Shown here: positions 41,988 through 50,811 of the stretch, one piece after another
Layout of the letters: the number at the start of each line of letters is the position of its first letter
Numbering within the stretch: position 1 is the stretch's first letter
NCBI GenBank assembly: GCA_002700845.1
Contig: PAFA01000022.1
Coordinates: 1-56,303 of the forward strand
Length of the DNA stretch: 56,303 nt
Reading direction: 5' to 3'
Source of the DNA: Phycisphaerae bacterium
GTDB taxonomy: Bacteria; Planctomycetota; Phycisphaerae; Phycisphaerales; SM1A02
Notes under the pieces: generated by a model
What the model saw: only the letters and a program-made list of their open reading frames with translations
Told to the model about the DNA's origin: nothing
Database searches by the model: none
Made by a program: the position numbers and the translations under genes

Positions 41988-44831
41988 TCAGCAGGGTCCA
42001 AATGTTGACAGAACGTCAAGCAAATCTGCGAAGTCAACAACGCCTTCACCGGTCAGATCTTCGGGGCATCCATCGCAGTTTCCCCAGCTGGAGAGGACTC
42101 GGACGATATCGCCAAAGGCTACGGCACCATCCCCATCAAGGTCCGTTGGGCATGGAACAGGCAGACTGGTTGGGTCGCGAGGGTCACTCCCGGCCAGCCA
42201 TTCATCATGATTCAGGACACCATCCCCATCCCGATCCATAACAAAGCGAACCGCATGTCCCGCCGGAACAAGTGTCACGACAGCCATCGCGCCTTCAGGG
42301 CGATTGAGCAGTTCAGAAATGGTCATGGTCTCGCCAGCCGCGTCCAGGAGAATCATTTCGCCGGACAGAACCCCGCCGCGCGCCCGGCCATCGATTTCAA
42401 TGGTAGCCATCAGCTCAATACGGTCGGAAGTCGATGAAGCAGTGAGCATTGCCGTCAAAGCGTCTAATTCGTTCGGTGAAGCGACACCGGACCAGGCAAC
42501 CTGCCGCCCCACACCCGAGTGTGTATCCAGACTCGGGTCGACAACGTTGTCGAAGGGGTCATCGGCATCCCAACCGGGGAAGTCTGAACCGGAAAACGCA
42601 AACATCAAAGCAAGTATGTCCGAAAGTCGCTGGGCGTTACCAAGATCAAACAGCGGCTCGGCGAAGAATCGAACCAACGTGTCTACGGAACCATCGTGCA
42701 GGTAGCCAAAGCCGGACGTGTTTTCCAAATTCTCCAAATCAAATCCGGTCTTCTTGTACATATTGCGAATCTGCGGAACTTTGAAGTGCCTCTGGGTGGA
42801 TCCGTCAACACTCACAACCGCGTGATGACGTTCTTGGTTCGGTCCCAATGGAATCGGCTCGACACCGGGAGGGGAGAGGTTCAAGATACGATCCGGGCCC
42901 ATACCGGTCGGAAGTGCGTGGCACGTGATGCAACTGAATGGGTCATCTGTTGTATCAAACGTATAAATCTCTAAGCCGCGCAGCGCGTTCCCATTGGGCA
43001 TCTCCGAACCTGCTGGAGCGTATCGGCCAGTGGCAGGGAACGGGATCGGCAGATCGGTTGGCAGAGTGTTGTCAACGTTTCGATAGGGGTTGGGAGGAAA
43101 ACGGACCGTGGTCAGGAAGGTGCGCATTTCACCCATATCGATTGGGTTAAGCGGTTCGTCGCCTCCAAGCAATTCGTGAAACGCTCCATCAAAAGCCTCA
43201 ATGGACAGCCGGTCACCACGCCAATGCAGTGGCTCTTTGCCAATCAAATCCTGCATTGTCTGCGTCGTCATTGGCCCCTTCATAGGGTGGAAGTCGGGGC
43301 AATCTGGACCAAACTGGGCCACGCCCATGTTGCAGTTGACCTCAATGGGCTGCATATTGCCGCCGGGGTTCCCCAGATCCCAGGCAAGGCGATCCATTCG
43401 GCCATCAATATGGCACGTCGCGCAGGAAACCTCACCGCGGGCTGAATGAAGGTGGGTGTCGTACATATGGGCCCGACCTTGTTGAACTTCGTCGGGAACG
43501 GGATCGAACAACGACACCACAGAATTCACCTCACGTTCGGTGCGATCAACAACCGCCAAGGTGCCTTCAAAATGGTTGTGTACAAAAACGAACTCGGGTG
43601 CGAGCGCTAAGCCAGTGGCTCCAAAGCCAACTGGAATCGGATCACCAAGACGTTCTCCGGTTGCATCCACCACCAGCAGATTGTTGGAGCCCTTTGAGGC
43701 GATCCAGGCTTCGCTTCCAGAGGATGAGAAGGCGATCGCACGGGGATCCCCCACCGACTTGGCCCGCTCGGCAGGTGGCAAAGAATGAAAACCTTCTGCG
43801 TGAGGGTTCAGGTTTACCGTGAGTTCCTGCGTGCCCCATCGCGCAAGCCGGACCTCAGCAAAAACACCCTCCAAGACGGGTTCAAAGCGAACCTCGTTGA
43901 ACGACTCGATGCCAACGGCGACGGGGTCACCACTTGTTGGATGAACGGCGACACCAGTCACTACAGACAACGAGCCGCCAACGTAGGAGACCATGTTGTT
44001 GTTGAACGTGTCCACCACCGCCAAATCATGGTCGAGCAAATCCCAGCCCACAGGTCGCCCACTTCGCCAAGCTTGCGTGCCACTCACAAATTCAGACCAA
44101 TCAGAACCGTTGTCGTCCACCCAACGACCATCATCGAGTCCGCGCACAATCAAGCCAACTTCAGGCGGGTTCGGCTGCCCCGCCGGCCGGGCTGGCATAA
44201 AACTGTTGCCGGCATTTGGTGGCGGATTTTGACCGCCATACGGAGTGGCTGGATCGGAGACAACATCAGGAGGGAAGCTCCCGCTGAAATCGCCTGACCC
44301 TGCCAAAATCGTGGTCCGGTTCCCCGAGTACAGAAAACCTGCATACACAAATTGGCCCGTTGGATCGACGGCCAGAGCTTTGGGTTCTTCACCCTGAAGA
44401 TCAATTCTTCCCGGTACGGATTCAAGATTGTTGGGGTCAAAGACAAACAAGCATTCATCGGTCGTGCATGACACGTATGCCCGCAGTGGATCTCCGGCAA
44501 ACACAACATCCCCTGGTTCGTCCAAAACCGGAAGTACCGCGGTCGTGACTCGACGATCAAGGTCGATCACCGAAACCGAATCAGACACATGATTCACCAC
44601 CCACGCTTCTCTGGTGCCAGGTCGAATTCGGACCGAAACGGGATCAAGACCTACGGAAACAGCATCAAGCCAAACCGGGGGATTGGTGGCTGAGAAAATT
44701 TCAAGAGTAGCTTGGGCAACATTGCAGACCAGGACCTCGCCGGAATCTGTGATGGCCACAGAATGCACTGGTGCCGATTCCCAGTTGGGAAAAACATCAG
44801 AAGCGAGCAGCAGTGCTTGGAGTATCGGCAT
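41988..44831 (-). CDS. Beta-propeller, di-heme cytochrome and dockerin-like protein
   Basis: The 947-residue exported protein begins with a short signal and a YVTN-type propeller (about 20-440; repeats such as REAWVVNHVSDSVSVID). Two c-heme sites follow, CATCH (470-474) and CITCH (634-638), in a MauG/cytochrome peroxidase-like arrangement with PLHWRGDR and an IRNMYKKTGF stretch. Near the end come an EF-hand-like DRDGDGVLNHDEW and two dockerin-like repeats, DLDGDGAVAFGDI and DLTGEGVVDFADL, each with a nearby Cys. It may be a surface redox enzyme, and dockerin repeats suggest attachment to another protein, though no cohesin was seen. Confidence 0.88.
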   Translation of the reverse strand: MPILQALLLASDVFPNWESAPVHSVAITDSGEVLVCNVAQATLEIFSATNPPVWLDAVSVGLDPVSVRIRPGTREAWVVNHVSDSVSVIDLDRRVTTAVLPVLDEPGDVVFAGDPLRAYVSCTTDECLFVFDPNNLESVPGRIDLQGEEPKALAVDPTGQFVYAGFLYSGNRTTILAGSGDFSGSFPPDVVSDPATPYGGQNPPPNAGNSFMPARPAGQPNPPEVGLIVRGLDDGRWVDDNGSDWSEFVSGTQAWRSGRPVGWDLLDHDLAVVDTFNNNMVSYVGGSLSVVTGVAVHPTSGDPVAVGIESFNEVRFEPVLEGVFAEVRLARWGTQELTVNLNPHAEGFHSLPPAERAKSVGDPRAIAFSSSGSEAWIASKGSNNLLVVDATGERLGDPIPVGFGATGLALAPEFVFVHNHFEGTLAVVDRTEREVNSVVSLFDPVPDEVQQGRAHMYDTHLHSARGEVSCATCHIDGRMDRLAWDLGNPGGNMQPIEVNCNMGVAQFGPDCPDFHPMKGPMTTQTMQDLIGKEPLHWRGDRLSIEAFDGAFHELLGGDEPLNPIDMGEMRTFLTTVRFPPNPYRNVDNTLPTDLPIPFPATGRYAPAGSEMPNGNALRGLEIYTFDTTDDPFSCITCHALPTGMGPDRILNLSPPGVEPIPLGPNQERHHAVVSVDGSTQRHFKVPQIRNMYKKTGFDLENLENTSGFGYLHDGSVDTLVRFFAEPLFDLGNAQRLSDILALMFAFSGSDFPGWDADDPFDNVVDPSLDTHSGVGRQVAWSGVASPNELDALTAMLTASSTSDRIELMATIEIDGRARGGVLSGEMILLDAAGETMTISELLNRPEGAMAVVTLVPAGHAVRFVMDRDGDGVLNHDEWLAGSDPRDPTSLPVPCPTDLDGDGAVAFGDIVRVLSSWGNCDGCPEDLTGEGVVDFADLLDVLSTFGPC

Positions 44832-44838
44832 AACTCAT

Positions 44839-44844
44839 AATGTA
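44839..44844 (-). promoter_or_regulatory. TANNNT box (TACATT) 7 nt before the cytochrome gene
   Basis: Minus-strand TACATT, seven bases, then ATG at 44831; no Shine-Dalgarno. Confidence 0.4.
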
Positions 44845-44866
44845 TGCCACGCTGCAGAAGTGGTAA

Positions 44867-45574
44867 TTATTTATTTCTGCCTGGAAGCTGCGGAATCAAC
44901 CATGAAACAAAGCTGGGACGGCTTCGGGATGAAACAAGCACTCGTCCCTGGCCGCTGAACCGCATCACTACGCCTTCACCACTCTTCATGGAGCCGCCAA
45001 TCTTGGACAACAAACCACCGGAGTTCTTGGTGGATATGGACGGGGTGTACTGCAGTGTGCTTTGCCAAGCCACCACGTGCCCATTGTCAACGATGAGTTC
45101 ATCTTGCCCATTGACTTCAACCTCGGTGATCGCACCAAAAGCAGACACCGCCAAGGATCCAGTACCTGTAGCGTTCAGGATGAAGAGGCCTCCGGTACCG
45201 CCCAACAAGGCGCCACTCAGTTTTTGACGGGATGTTTTCAAAGTGATCTCATCATCGCAGGCCAAAAAGCCACCGTCGCCCACGAACCAATTTTCATCGG
45301 CCATCTCAATCACTCGGACTTCACCGGGAACCGACGGTGCAAGGCGAACTGTTCCGGGGCCTTGCTCTGCCACAATCTCTTGCATAAAGAATGATTCACC
45401 CGACAGGGCTTTCCGCATCAAACCGCTGATCATGCCCCCCCGAGCCTTTCCCTTCAACTCAAGCGAGGAACTCATGCTGGCCATGGCTCCTGATTCAGCA
45501 TGAATCATGTCACCTTGTGAAAGGTCTACTCGCAAAAAGGGGTCAGTCGATCCTTCAAGAATAAATCGTGCCAT
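44867..45574 (-). CDS. AIM24/TIGR00266 family protein
   Basis: The 235-residue protein is built of repeated beta segments with the family hallmarks FLRVDLSQGDMIHAESGAM, GGMISGLMRKALSGESFF and GEGVVMRFSGQGRVLVSSR. Its mitochondrial namesake affects inner-membrane architecture; the bacterial role is unknown. No signal peptide is present. It lies 35 nt upstream of the cytochrome gene on the same strand, but both genes have their own TANNNT box. It diverges from the small repeat protein at 45689. Confidence 0.9.
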   Translation of the reverse strand: MARFILEGSTDPFLRVDLSQGDMIHAESGAMASMSSSLELKGKARGGMISGLMRKALSGESFFMQEIVAEQGPGTVRLAPSVPGEVRVIEMADENWFVGDGGFLACDDEITLKTSRQKLSGALLGGTGGLFILNATGTGSLAVSAFGAITEVEVNGQDELIVDNGHVVAWQSTLQYTPSISTKNSGGLLSKIGGSMKSGEGVVMRFSGQGRVLVSSRSRPSFVSWLIPQLPGRNK

Positions 45575-45580
45575 GTTCAG

Positions 45581-45586
45581 AGCGTA
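45581..45586 (-). promoter_or_regulatory. TANNNT box (TACGCT) 6 nt before the AIM24 gene
   Basis: Minus-strand GTACGCT, six bases, ATG at 45574. The same TACGCT precedes the pseudouridine synthase gene at 50812. Confidence 0.45.
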
Positions 45587-45688
45587 CTGGATTTATTGGG
45601 ACTTCCTTGGCGGACCTTTGTAATGAATTTCGCCATGCCTGATGGAAGGGCTTTTGAAGCCCAAAAAATAAGCAAAAAGGGACTTTTA

Positions 45689-46060
45689 ATGAAAAATCAA
45701 CTCCTCATCGCTCTGACCTTCACATCCTTGGCCTTCGCTGATCGCGGCAATAACTTCTCTGGCGGCAACTCCAGCATCCTCAAAGGCAATGAATTTTCGA
45801 ATGCCGGAATCATCGTTGGAAATCCCGCTGACGAAGTCAGAGGGAATAACTTCTCCAGCGGTCGGGCTGACTCCATGAAGGGCGGGAACTTTTCAAGTGG
45901 GGCCTCAAGCTCAGGCGGCTCCACCTTTCAGGATCTTCTGGAATGGCTTAGCGAATACGGTAATTCATCCTCAACTGGCGATGACAGCATGAACGCTGAT
46001 AAAAACCAGGACAACAGAGTGGATTTCCGAGACTTCCTGATGATCCTCTCGGGCTATTAA
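45689..46060 (+). CDS. Small exported repeat protein with dockerin-like C-terminus
   Basis: Not a family I recognise. Residues 1-17 are a signal peptide (KNQLLIALTFTSLAFA). Four copies of a G-N-x-F-S-x-G unit follow with Phe at 23, 36, 55 and 68; the spacing 13-19-13 shows a duplicated block of about 32 residues (RGNNFSGG...KGNEFS and RGNNFSSG...KGGNFS). A Ser/Gly linker leads to a C-terminal module: DLLEWLSEYGNSS, then ADKNQDNRVDFRDFLMIL, an EF-hand-like calcium loop as in half a dockerin. AAGG about 8 nt upstream sets the start. A GGGCTT/AAGCCC hairpin (45648-45662) lies in the leader. Confidence 0.75.
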   Translation: MKNQLLIALTFTSLAFADRGNNFSGGNSSILKGNEFSNAGIIVGNPADEVRGNNFSSGRADSMKGGNFSSGASSSGGSTFQDLLEWLSEYGNSSSTGDDSMNADKNQDNRVDFRDFLMILSGY

Positions 46061-46085
46061 AAACAAATCGCCTGTTACCCCTCAG

Positions 46086-46111
46086 CCGCGGCCCGTATTT
46101 TCGGGCCGCGG
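46086..46111 (+). terminator. Terminator-like hairpin after the small repeat protein
   Basis: A perfect 10-bp stem CCGCGGCCCG/CGGGCCGCGG encloses TATTTT, 26 nt after the stop. A short T-rich stretch (TGCGTTTCAT) follows, so termination may be incomplete. It overlaps a GTG at 46111, arguing against that codon as start of the next gene. Confidence 0.55.
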
Positions 46112-46124
46112 TGCGTTTCATCCC

Positions 46125-46130
46125 TACCCT
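46125..46130 (+). promoter_or_regulatory. TANNNT box (TACCCT) 7 nt before the M1 peptidase gene
   Basis: TACCCT, seven bases, ATG at 46138; no Shine-Dalgarno. Confidence 0.35.
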
Positions 46131-46137
46131 ATACATC

Positions 46138-48780
46138 ATGATTGGAACTGTTCTTCTTGCGCTCTCCATGCTCCATGACCAGCACGACTTGTCGTCACTC
46201 CCCCCAATGCCGGAGGGTCCATACCTCAGGCCGGAAAAATTCGACGAGCCCGACTTGTTCCGCCAGCTGGAATATGAATTGCCCACGGCCAACACCTACC
46301 GCACCGCCAGCGGAGCTCCTGGCCATTTGTATTGGCAGAACCGGGCCGACCATGTCATCCATGTCAAGCTTGACCCAGATGTTCACGGTATAGATGGCAC
46401 CGAGCAAATTACGTACACCAATGAAAGCCCAGATGCCTTGCGGTATCTATGGATGCAGCTTGATCAAAACCGGCACGCCCCTGACTCGCGTGGAAACCTT
46501 TCTCGCCGGGGTCCAGATCTTGATCAACCACAATCAATTGGTTGGCTCGAAAGTTTTGCCGAAACGCTTGCCCACCCGGGCGGCACCATGATTCATCATG
46601 TTCAAGATCTCCAGGGGATAGATCTCCCATTCACTGTTGTTGGGTCCATGATGCGCATTGACTTGCCTGAACCATTGGAGAGCGGCCAGCAGTATCAATT
46701 CGAAGTGAAGTGGTCACACCGCATCACCCCGGACGCCATTCGATCGCGAAGTGGTTACGAAATCTTAGATGATGGAACCGGCTTGTACGAACTGGCCCAA
46801 TGGTTCCCCCGCATGTGCGCGTACACGGATACCCGTGGCTGGCAGCACAAAGACTTCGTCGGCCGCGGTGAATTTACTTTGGAATTCGGCGACTACGAAC
46901 TGCACATCACCGTCCCCGAGAATCACGTCGTGGCGGCATCCGGGGTCTTGCAAAACCCAGAAGAGGTTCTGAGTCCCGCGCAGCAGGAACGGCTTGAAGC
47001 ATCAAGAACATCGACAGAGCCGATTCTTGTGGTCACCGAAGAAGAGGCTGCAGACAACCGAGCCACCACTGAGCAAGGAGAGCGGACGTGGATCTACCTT
47101 GCCGAAGATGTTCGGGATGTGGCATGGGCCAGCAGCCCAGCTTTTCTGATGGACTCCTGGGGCGTGGTTGTTCCCGGAACGATGCGAACCGTAATGTGCC
47201 AAAGTTACTTTCCCGAGGAGGGAGAGCCTATTTGGAGCCGCTGGTCCACCCAAGCCATCGCCCACACCATTGAGGTGTACTCGCGGTACTACCCGTATCC
47301 CTATCCAACATCTTTAAGTGTGAACGGACCTGTTGGTGGCATGGAATATCCAATGATTACCTTCAATGGCCCTCGTCCCGAACAGGACGACACGTATCCC
47401 GAACGAACCAAATACCGCCTAATCGGTGTGATTATCCATGAAGTTGGGCACAACTGGTTCCCAATGATCATCAATTCTGATGAACGTCAGTGGACATGGA
47501 TGGATGAGGGGCTGAACACCTTCGTGCAATCTATTGCGGAAGCCGAATGGTCTCGCACCTACCCACCGAGACGTGGTGATCCCGAGAACATCGTTCCGTT
47601 CATGACCAGCGAAAAGCAAGTCCCCATCATGACAAATTCCGAATCCGTTCGGCAATTTGGAAATAACGCGTACGCCAAGCCGTCTGCAGCACTCAATGTG
47701 CTTCGAGATTCAGTCCTGGGTCCTGATCTTTTTGATTTTGCGTTCAAGGAGTACTGCCATCGATGGGCGTTTCGACGCCCCGAACCGGCTGACCTGTTCC
47801 GAAGCATTGAAGACGCCTCGGGGGTTGATCTGGACTGGTTCTGGCGTGGCTGGTTTATGACCACCGATCACGTGGACATTGCCATCGAAAATGTACGCAG
47901 ATTCGAACTTGCCAACGCAGTGGATGATCAAGTGACTGAGGATCGAAGGCTTAATGACGAGCGCGGAAATTCTGCCGCCCAACGACGAAACGACAAACTC
48001 GATGTGCCGCGCCGGGTTGACCAACACCCCATGATTGTGGATTTTTATGAAGGCCGGGATCGATTTATGGTGACGCCCGAAGACGAACGCGCCTGGGCGA
48101 GCATGCTCGAACGTATGGACGATAAGCAACGAACCATCTTCTCACAGGACTGGATCTTTCATGAGATCACACTCCGAAATGTCGGTGGCATCCCGATGCC
48201 TGTCCCCTTGCTGCTTACGTATGAAGATGGGAATTCTGAGACCCTTTCACTCCCAGTTGAAATCTGGGCGAGCAACGAACGGCTGGTCACAAAAGTTATT
48301 GCAAGTCCCGCTCCGATTACACAGATCCGATTTGACCCTACCCGGGATTTGGCCGACGCCGACCGAACCAACGACGTCTTTCCTCCAGAAATTCAGACCG
48401 GACTGGTCACCATCGCTGTGCCGTACGACCAGCGGAATCCAATGCAGGCAGACCGAGACGAGCGAGGACGCCGCGACAGCTTGACCGGCGTTGAATCCAT
48501 TGCGGCTTCGCTGCTCTCGGGATGGAAGCCGAAAGAAGGCGAGGCCCCCAACAATCAGGCCACAACACTCTTGCAGATGGAAGCCATAAACAATGCACTG
48601 GATGCTTTTGCCCAGCCGTTTAACATTGAGCTTTCCGGAGAGGCGTGGTCCGAAGATTCAGAGGCGCCCTTGGCATACGTGACTTCCGTCGGCTTCGATG
48701 GGAAGCCCAGAACAGATGACGACCTTGCTTGGCGAGTTGAGCTGGACGGAAGCATCATCCCAGTCAACGCCAAGGAGTAA
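46138..48780 (+). CDS. M1-family metallopeptidase (aminopeptidase N-like), exported
   Basis: Zinc aminopeptidase-like protein of 880 residues. The ATG at 46138 gives a short signal-like N-terminus (IGTVLLALSML). The exopeptidase signature is GGMEYPM, equivalent to GAMEN, and the zinc site is H434-EVG-H438 with Glu457 eighteen residues on, in HEVGHNWFPM...WMDEGLNTF. The N-terminal beta domain (about 70-270) has the TEQITYTNESPDALRYLWMQLDQN text typical of M1 enzymes. The C-terminal region lacks the ERAP-like helical bowl. The next gene is convergent, 14 nt away. Confidence 0.93.
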   Translation: MIGTVLLALSMLHDQHDLSSLPPMPEGPYLRPEKFDEPDLFRQLEYELPTANTYRTASGAPGHLYWQNRADHVIHVKLDPDVHGIDGTEQITYTNESPDALRYLWMQLDQNRHAPDSRGNLSRRGPDLDQPQSIGWLESFAETLAHPGGTMIHHVQDLQGIDLPFTVVGSMMRIDLPEPLESGQQYQFEVKWSHRITPDAIRSRSGYEILDDGTGLYELAQWFPRMCAYTDTRGWQHKDFVGRGEFTLEFGDYELHITVPENHVVAASGVLQNPEEVLSPAQQERLEASRTSTEPILVVTEEEAADNRATTEQGERTWIYLAEDVRDVAWASSPAFLMDSWGVVVPGTMRTVMCQSYFPEEGEPIWSRWSTQAIAHTIEVYSRYYPYPYPTSLSVNGPVGGMEYPMITFNGPRPEQDDTYPERTKYRLIGVIIHEVGHNWFPMIINSDERQWTWMDEGLNTFVQSIAEAEWSRTYPPRRGDPENIVPFMTSEKQVPIMTNSESVRQFGNNAYAKPSAALNVLRDSVLGPDLFDFAFKEYCHRWAFRRPEPADLFRSIEDASGVDLDWFWRGWFMTTDHVDIAIENVRRFELANAVDDQVTEDRRLNDERGNSAAQRRNDKLDVPRRVDQHPMIVDFYEGRDRFMVTPEDERAWASMLERMDDKQRTIFSQDWIFHEITLRNVGGIPMPVPLLLTYEDGNSETLSLPVEIWASNERLVTKVIASPAPITQIRFDPTRDLADADRTNDVFPPEIQTGLVTIAVPYDQRNPMQADRDERGRRDSLTGVESIAASLLSGWKPKEGEAPNNQATTLLQMEAINNALDAFAQPFNIELSGEAWSEDSEAPLAYVTSVGFDGKPRTDDDLAWRVELDGSIIPVNAKE

Positions 48781-48794
48781 TGCCCTCGGTACGC

Positions 48795-49946
48795 CTACTG
48801 TGCGGGAGAGGCCATACGCCGCTCAAGACTCTGAAATCGCTCCCGAAGCTCCGCGCCCTCAAAGCCTCGCAAGGGCGGAAGTTCGAGTGTCATGAGCGCG
48901 CCAAAAGCTTCAGAGCCACGGCGGATCAGATCAGCAGTCTCAAAAGAAAGATCAACCGTACGCCAGGTGTTGGCCGCCAACCGGAGATCCTTCTCGACCT
49001 CAATATTTCCACGCTCCACACCGTCGGCCTGAACTTTTAAATAGTCGATGTACCGCACCGCGGCCGTCTGCGTGAGCTCCAACTGATCAACATTCCGCTG
49101 AAATGCCTCCGCTCGATCGGGGTCGGAGGATTTGCCCGCCAGTGCTTCGTCACGCTGCATTTCAGCGTCACTCAAAATGATGTCAAGCTTCGGAATCGCA
49201 ACCTCTCGTACCCACTTCACGTAGTCATCCTGCGCGACATCGACCAAACGAACCAATAAGACATATAAGCCGTAGTACTTACGGGTAAGTTCGGGTGATT
49301 CGCCACTTTCGTCAGCGAGTCGATGCAATTGCTCTGTGACCAAGCGAACGTTGGCAATGGTGATCGCTAGATCGCTAAACCGCTCGCCAGCCAAGGTGCC
49401 CAAAAGTGACCGCGCAGCCCGATCTTCTATCTTCAAACCTGTTCTGGCAAGAGCTTCTACAAACTGCTCTTCGATACCAATGAGGGCGGCACGCAAATCG
49501 GCTTGCTTGGTCTGACTCTCCAAAATCATCGCGTCGTATTCTTCGCGACTTGTGATGATCAAATCTTCAGCCTTGCTCATGGACTCCCGAGCAGGTGCGG
49601 TATCTCGTTTTCGACGCATCTCGTCTTGTTCGAATGATTCGTCGCGTATTGCTTTTTGTACCGCTTTGGCCTCGGCTCGAAGATCACCAGCTCCTTCACC
49701 GGCCAAAATCATCGTGGCGGCACGCAGCAAATCTTCGATGGCTTCATCGTTCGAAATCTTTGTTTCCTTCACTCCAAGAACATCCCACCAGGGACTCTTC
49801 TGTGGAAGGACGTCGTGGGATTCGAATTTCCCCAACGCCTTCCCCAAATCCCGCTCGATGCGATTGAAGAGGTCTTGGGCCGCCGCCGAAGCATCATCGG
49901 CCGGCAGGAAAGCAATGCAACTTGAAACCAAAAAAGAAGTGATCAA
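48795..49946 (-). CDS. Exported helical protein of unknown function (383 residues)
   Basis: Not recognised. The N-terminus (SFLVSSCIAFLPADDASA) is a signal peptide, perhaps of lipoprotein type though no clean lipobox is seen. The mature chain is charged and predicted mostly helical, with coiled-coil-prone stretches (for example REEYDAMILESQTKQADLR). The start is TTG; its bases overlap the upstream stop (TTGA), and AGGA lies about 8 nt before it, so it is translationally coupled to the 281-residue gene. The two probably work together outside the cytoplasm. Confidence 0.75.
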   Translation of the reverse strand: MITSFLVSSCIAFLPADDASAAAQDLFNRIERDLGKALGKFESHDVLPQKSPWWDVLGVKETKISNDEAIEDLLRAATMILAGEGAGDLRAEAKAVQKAIRDESFEQDEMRRKRDTAPARESMSKAEDLIITSREEYDAMILESQTKQADLRAALIGIEEQFVEALARTGLKIEDRAARSLLGTLAGERFSDLAITIANVRLVTEQLHRLADESGESPELTRKYYGLYVLLVRLVDVAQDDYVKWVREVAIPKLDIILSDAEMQRDEALAGKSSDPDRAEAFQRNVDQLELTQTAAVRYIDYLKVQADGVERGNIEVEKDLRLAANTWRTVDLSFETADLIRRGSEAFGALMTLELPPLRGFEGAELRERFQSLERRMASPAQ

Positions 49947-50788
49947 GATGATTTCCTCAGGTCAGGCGTTGGTGCGATCGGAACTTCCAAAGGTGCTGGT
50001 TCGGGACCAGACTTGCTGGGCACAGGGTTCATTCGAATTGCCTCAAAGAGTTGCTCCTCCGTCAGCAGTGCGATGCAAATAGAAATAGCCTTGCGTTCCC
50101 GACCGGCGTCTCGTTCATTCTGTGCCGCGAGGACCGGCATCAAATTTTGCATCAACCGCTGCTGTTGCTCTGGAGCAAGAGCAAGGCCTTGCAACATCTT
50201 CGCGAATTCAGCAATCGTAGGAAGACGACGTACCAGCGACTCTCGAAGTCGAACTGATCGCGTGGTAAGCATCGCGCGAACTTTCATCGCGAACGACTCT
50301 ATTTGGATCCCTCCCGCATCAGCCTTCAGCTCTTCCTCTAAGGCGGCTTGGTATCTCCCAATCGCGTCCACAGCAATCTTGGCTTGATCAGGAGTCAATT
50401 GATCTTGCAATTCGTAGACCAGTGAACTTCGCTTGGCGACCACTCCCCAGCCATCTATAGCGCTCCCAAGCGAAACGTTTTCGCCTCGGCTTGATTTCAT
50501 CACCATTTCCTTGAGCCGGTCCAAATGGGTATCGACGTAGCGATCAAACTCCCCATCACGGCTGGCAATTGTTTTTTGAACCAACGCTCGCTGCCCCGGC
50601 GACAGGGCCAACTGTTGAACCGCGATGTGCGAAGGTTCGGGCCACCGCATCAACCGCCCGTTTTCAGCACGATGCACCAGCTCGATCGGCGAAAGTGCCA
50701 CCAGCGTTGGCGGCGGAGCAGCAGGAGCCGTTCCGGACGGTGGGTCATTCATCAGGCAAGAGATCACAACGGCAACATCAAATATCAC
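49943..50788 (-). CDS. Exported or anchored helical protein with LxPxQ units (281 residues)
   Basis: Not recognised. A short hydrophobic N-terminus (FDVAVVISCLM) is followed by a Pro/Ala linker. The body holds three L-x-P-x-Q units starting helical segments: LSPGQRALVQ, LTPDQAKIAV and LAPEQQQRLM, plus a related LLTEEQLFEA. The same signature occurs in the 816-residue protein at 2573-5023. The start is GTG, with TACACT 6 nt before it; the -10 boxes of this gene and of the divergent pseudouridine synthase gene overlap. It is translationally coupled to the 383-residue gene downstream. Confidence 0.72.
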   Translation of the reverse strand: MIFDVAVVISCLMNDPPSGTAPAAPPPTLVALSPIELVHRAENGRLMRWPEPSHIAVQQLALSPGQRALVQKTIASRDGEFDRYVDTHLDRLKEMVMKSSRGENVSLGSAIDGWGVVAKRSSLVYELQDQLTPDQAKIAVDAIGRYQAALEEELKADAGGIQIESFAMKVRAMLTTRSVRLRESLVRRLPTIAEFAKMLQGLALAPEQQQRLMQNLMPVLAAQNERDAGRERKAISICIALLTEEQLFEAIRMNPVPSKSGPEPAPLEVPIAPTPDLRKSS

Positions 50789-50794
50789 GGTTCA

Positions 50795-50804
50795 AGTGTA
50801 CGCT
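50795..50804. promoter_or_regulatory. Overlapping back-to-back TANNNT boxes
   Basis: The ten bases AGTGTACGCT hold TACACT on the minus strand (50800-50795), 6 nt before the GTG at 50788, and TACGCT on the plus strand (50799-50804), 7 nt before the ATG at 50812. The two boxes share TA at 50799-50800. The whole divergent promoter, spacer included, fits in 23 bases between two start codons. Confidence 0.5.
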
Positions 50805-50811
50805 CCGATGG

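Noticed and set aside
46111-46137. GTG at 46111 as start of the M1 peptidase
   Set aside because: It sits in the last base pair of a terminator-like hairpin; the ATG at 46138 has a TACCCT box 7 nt upstream.
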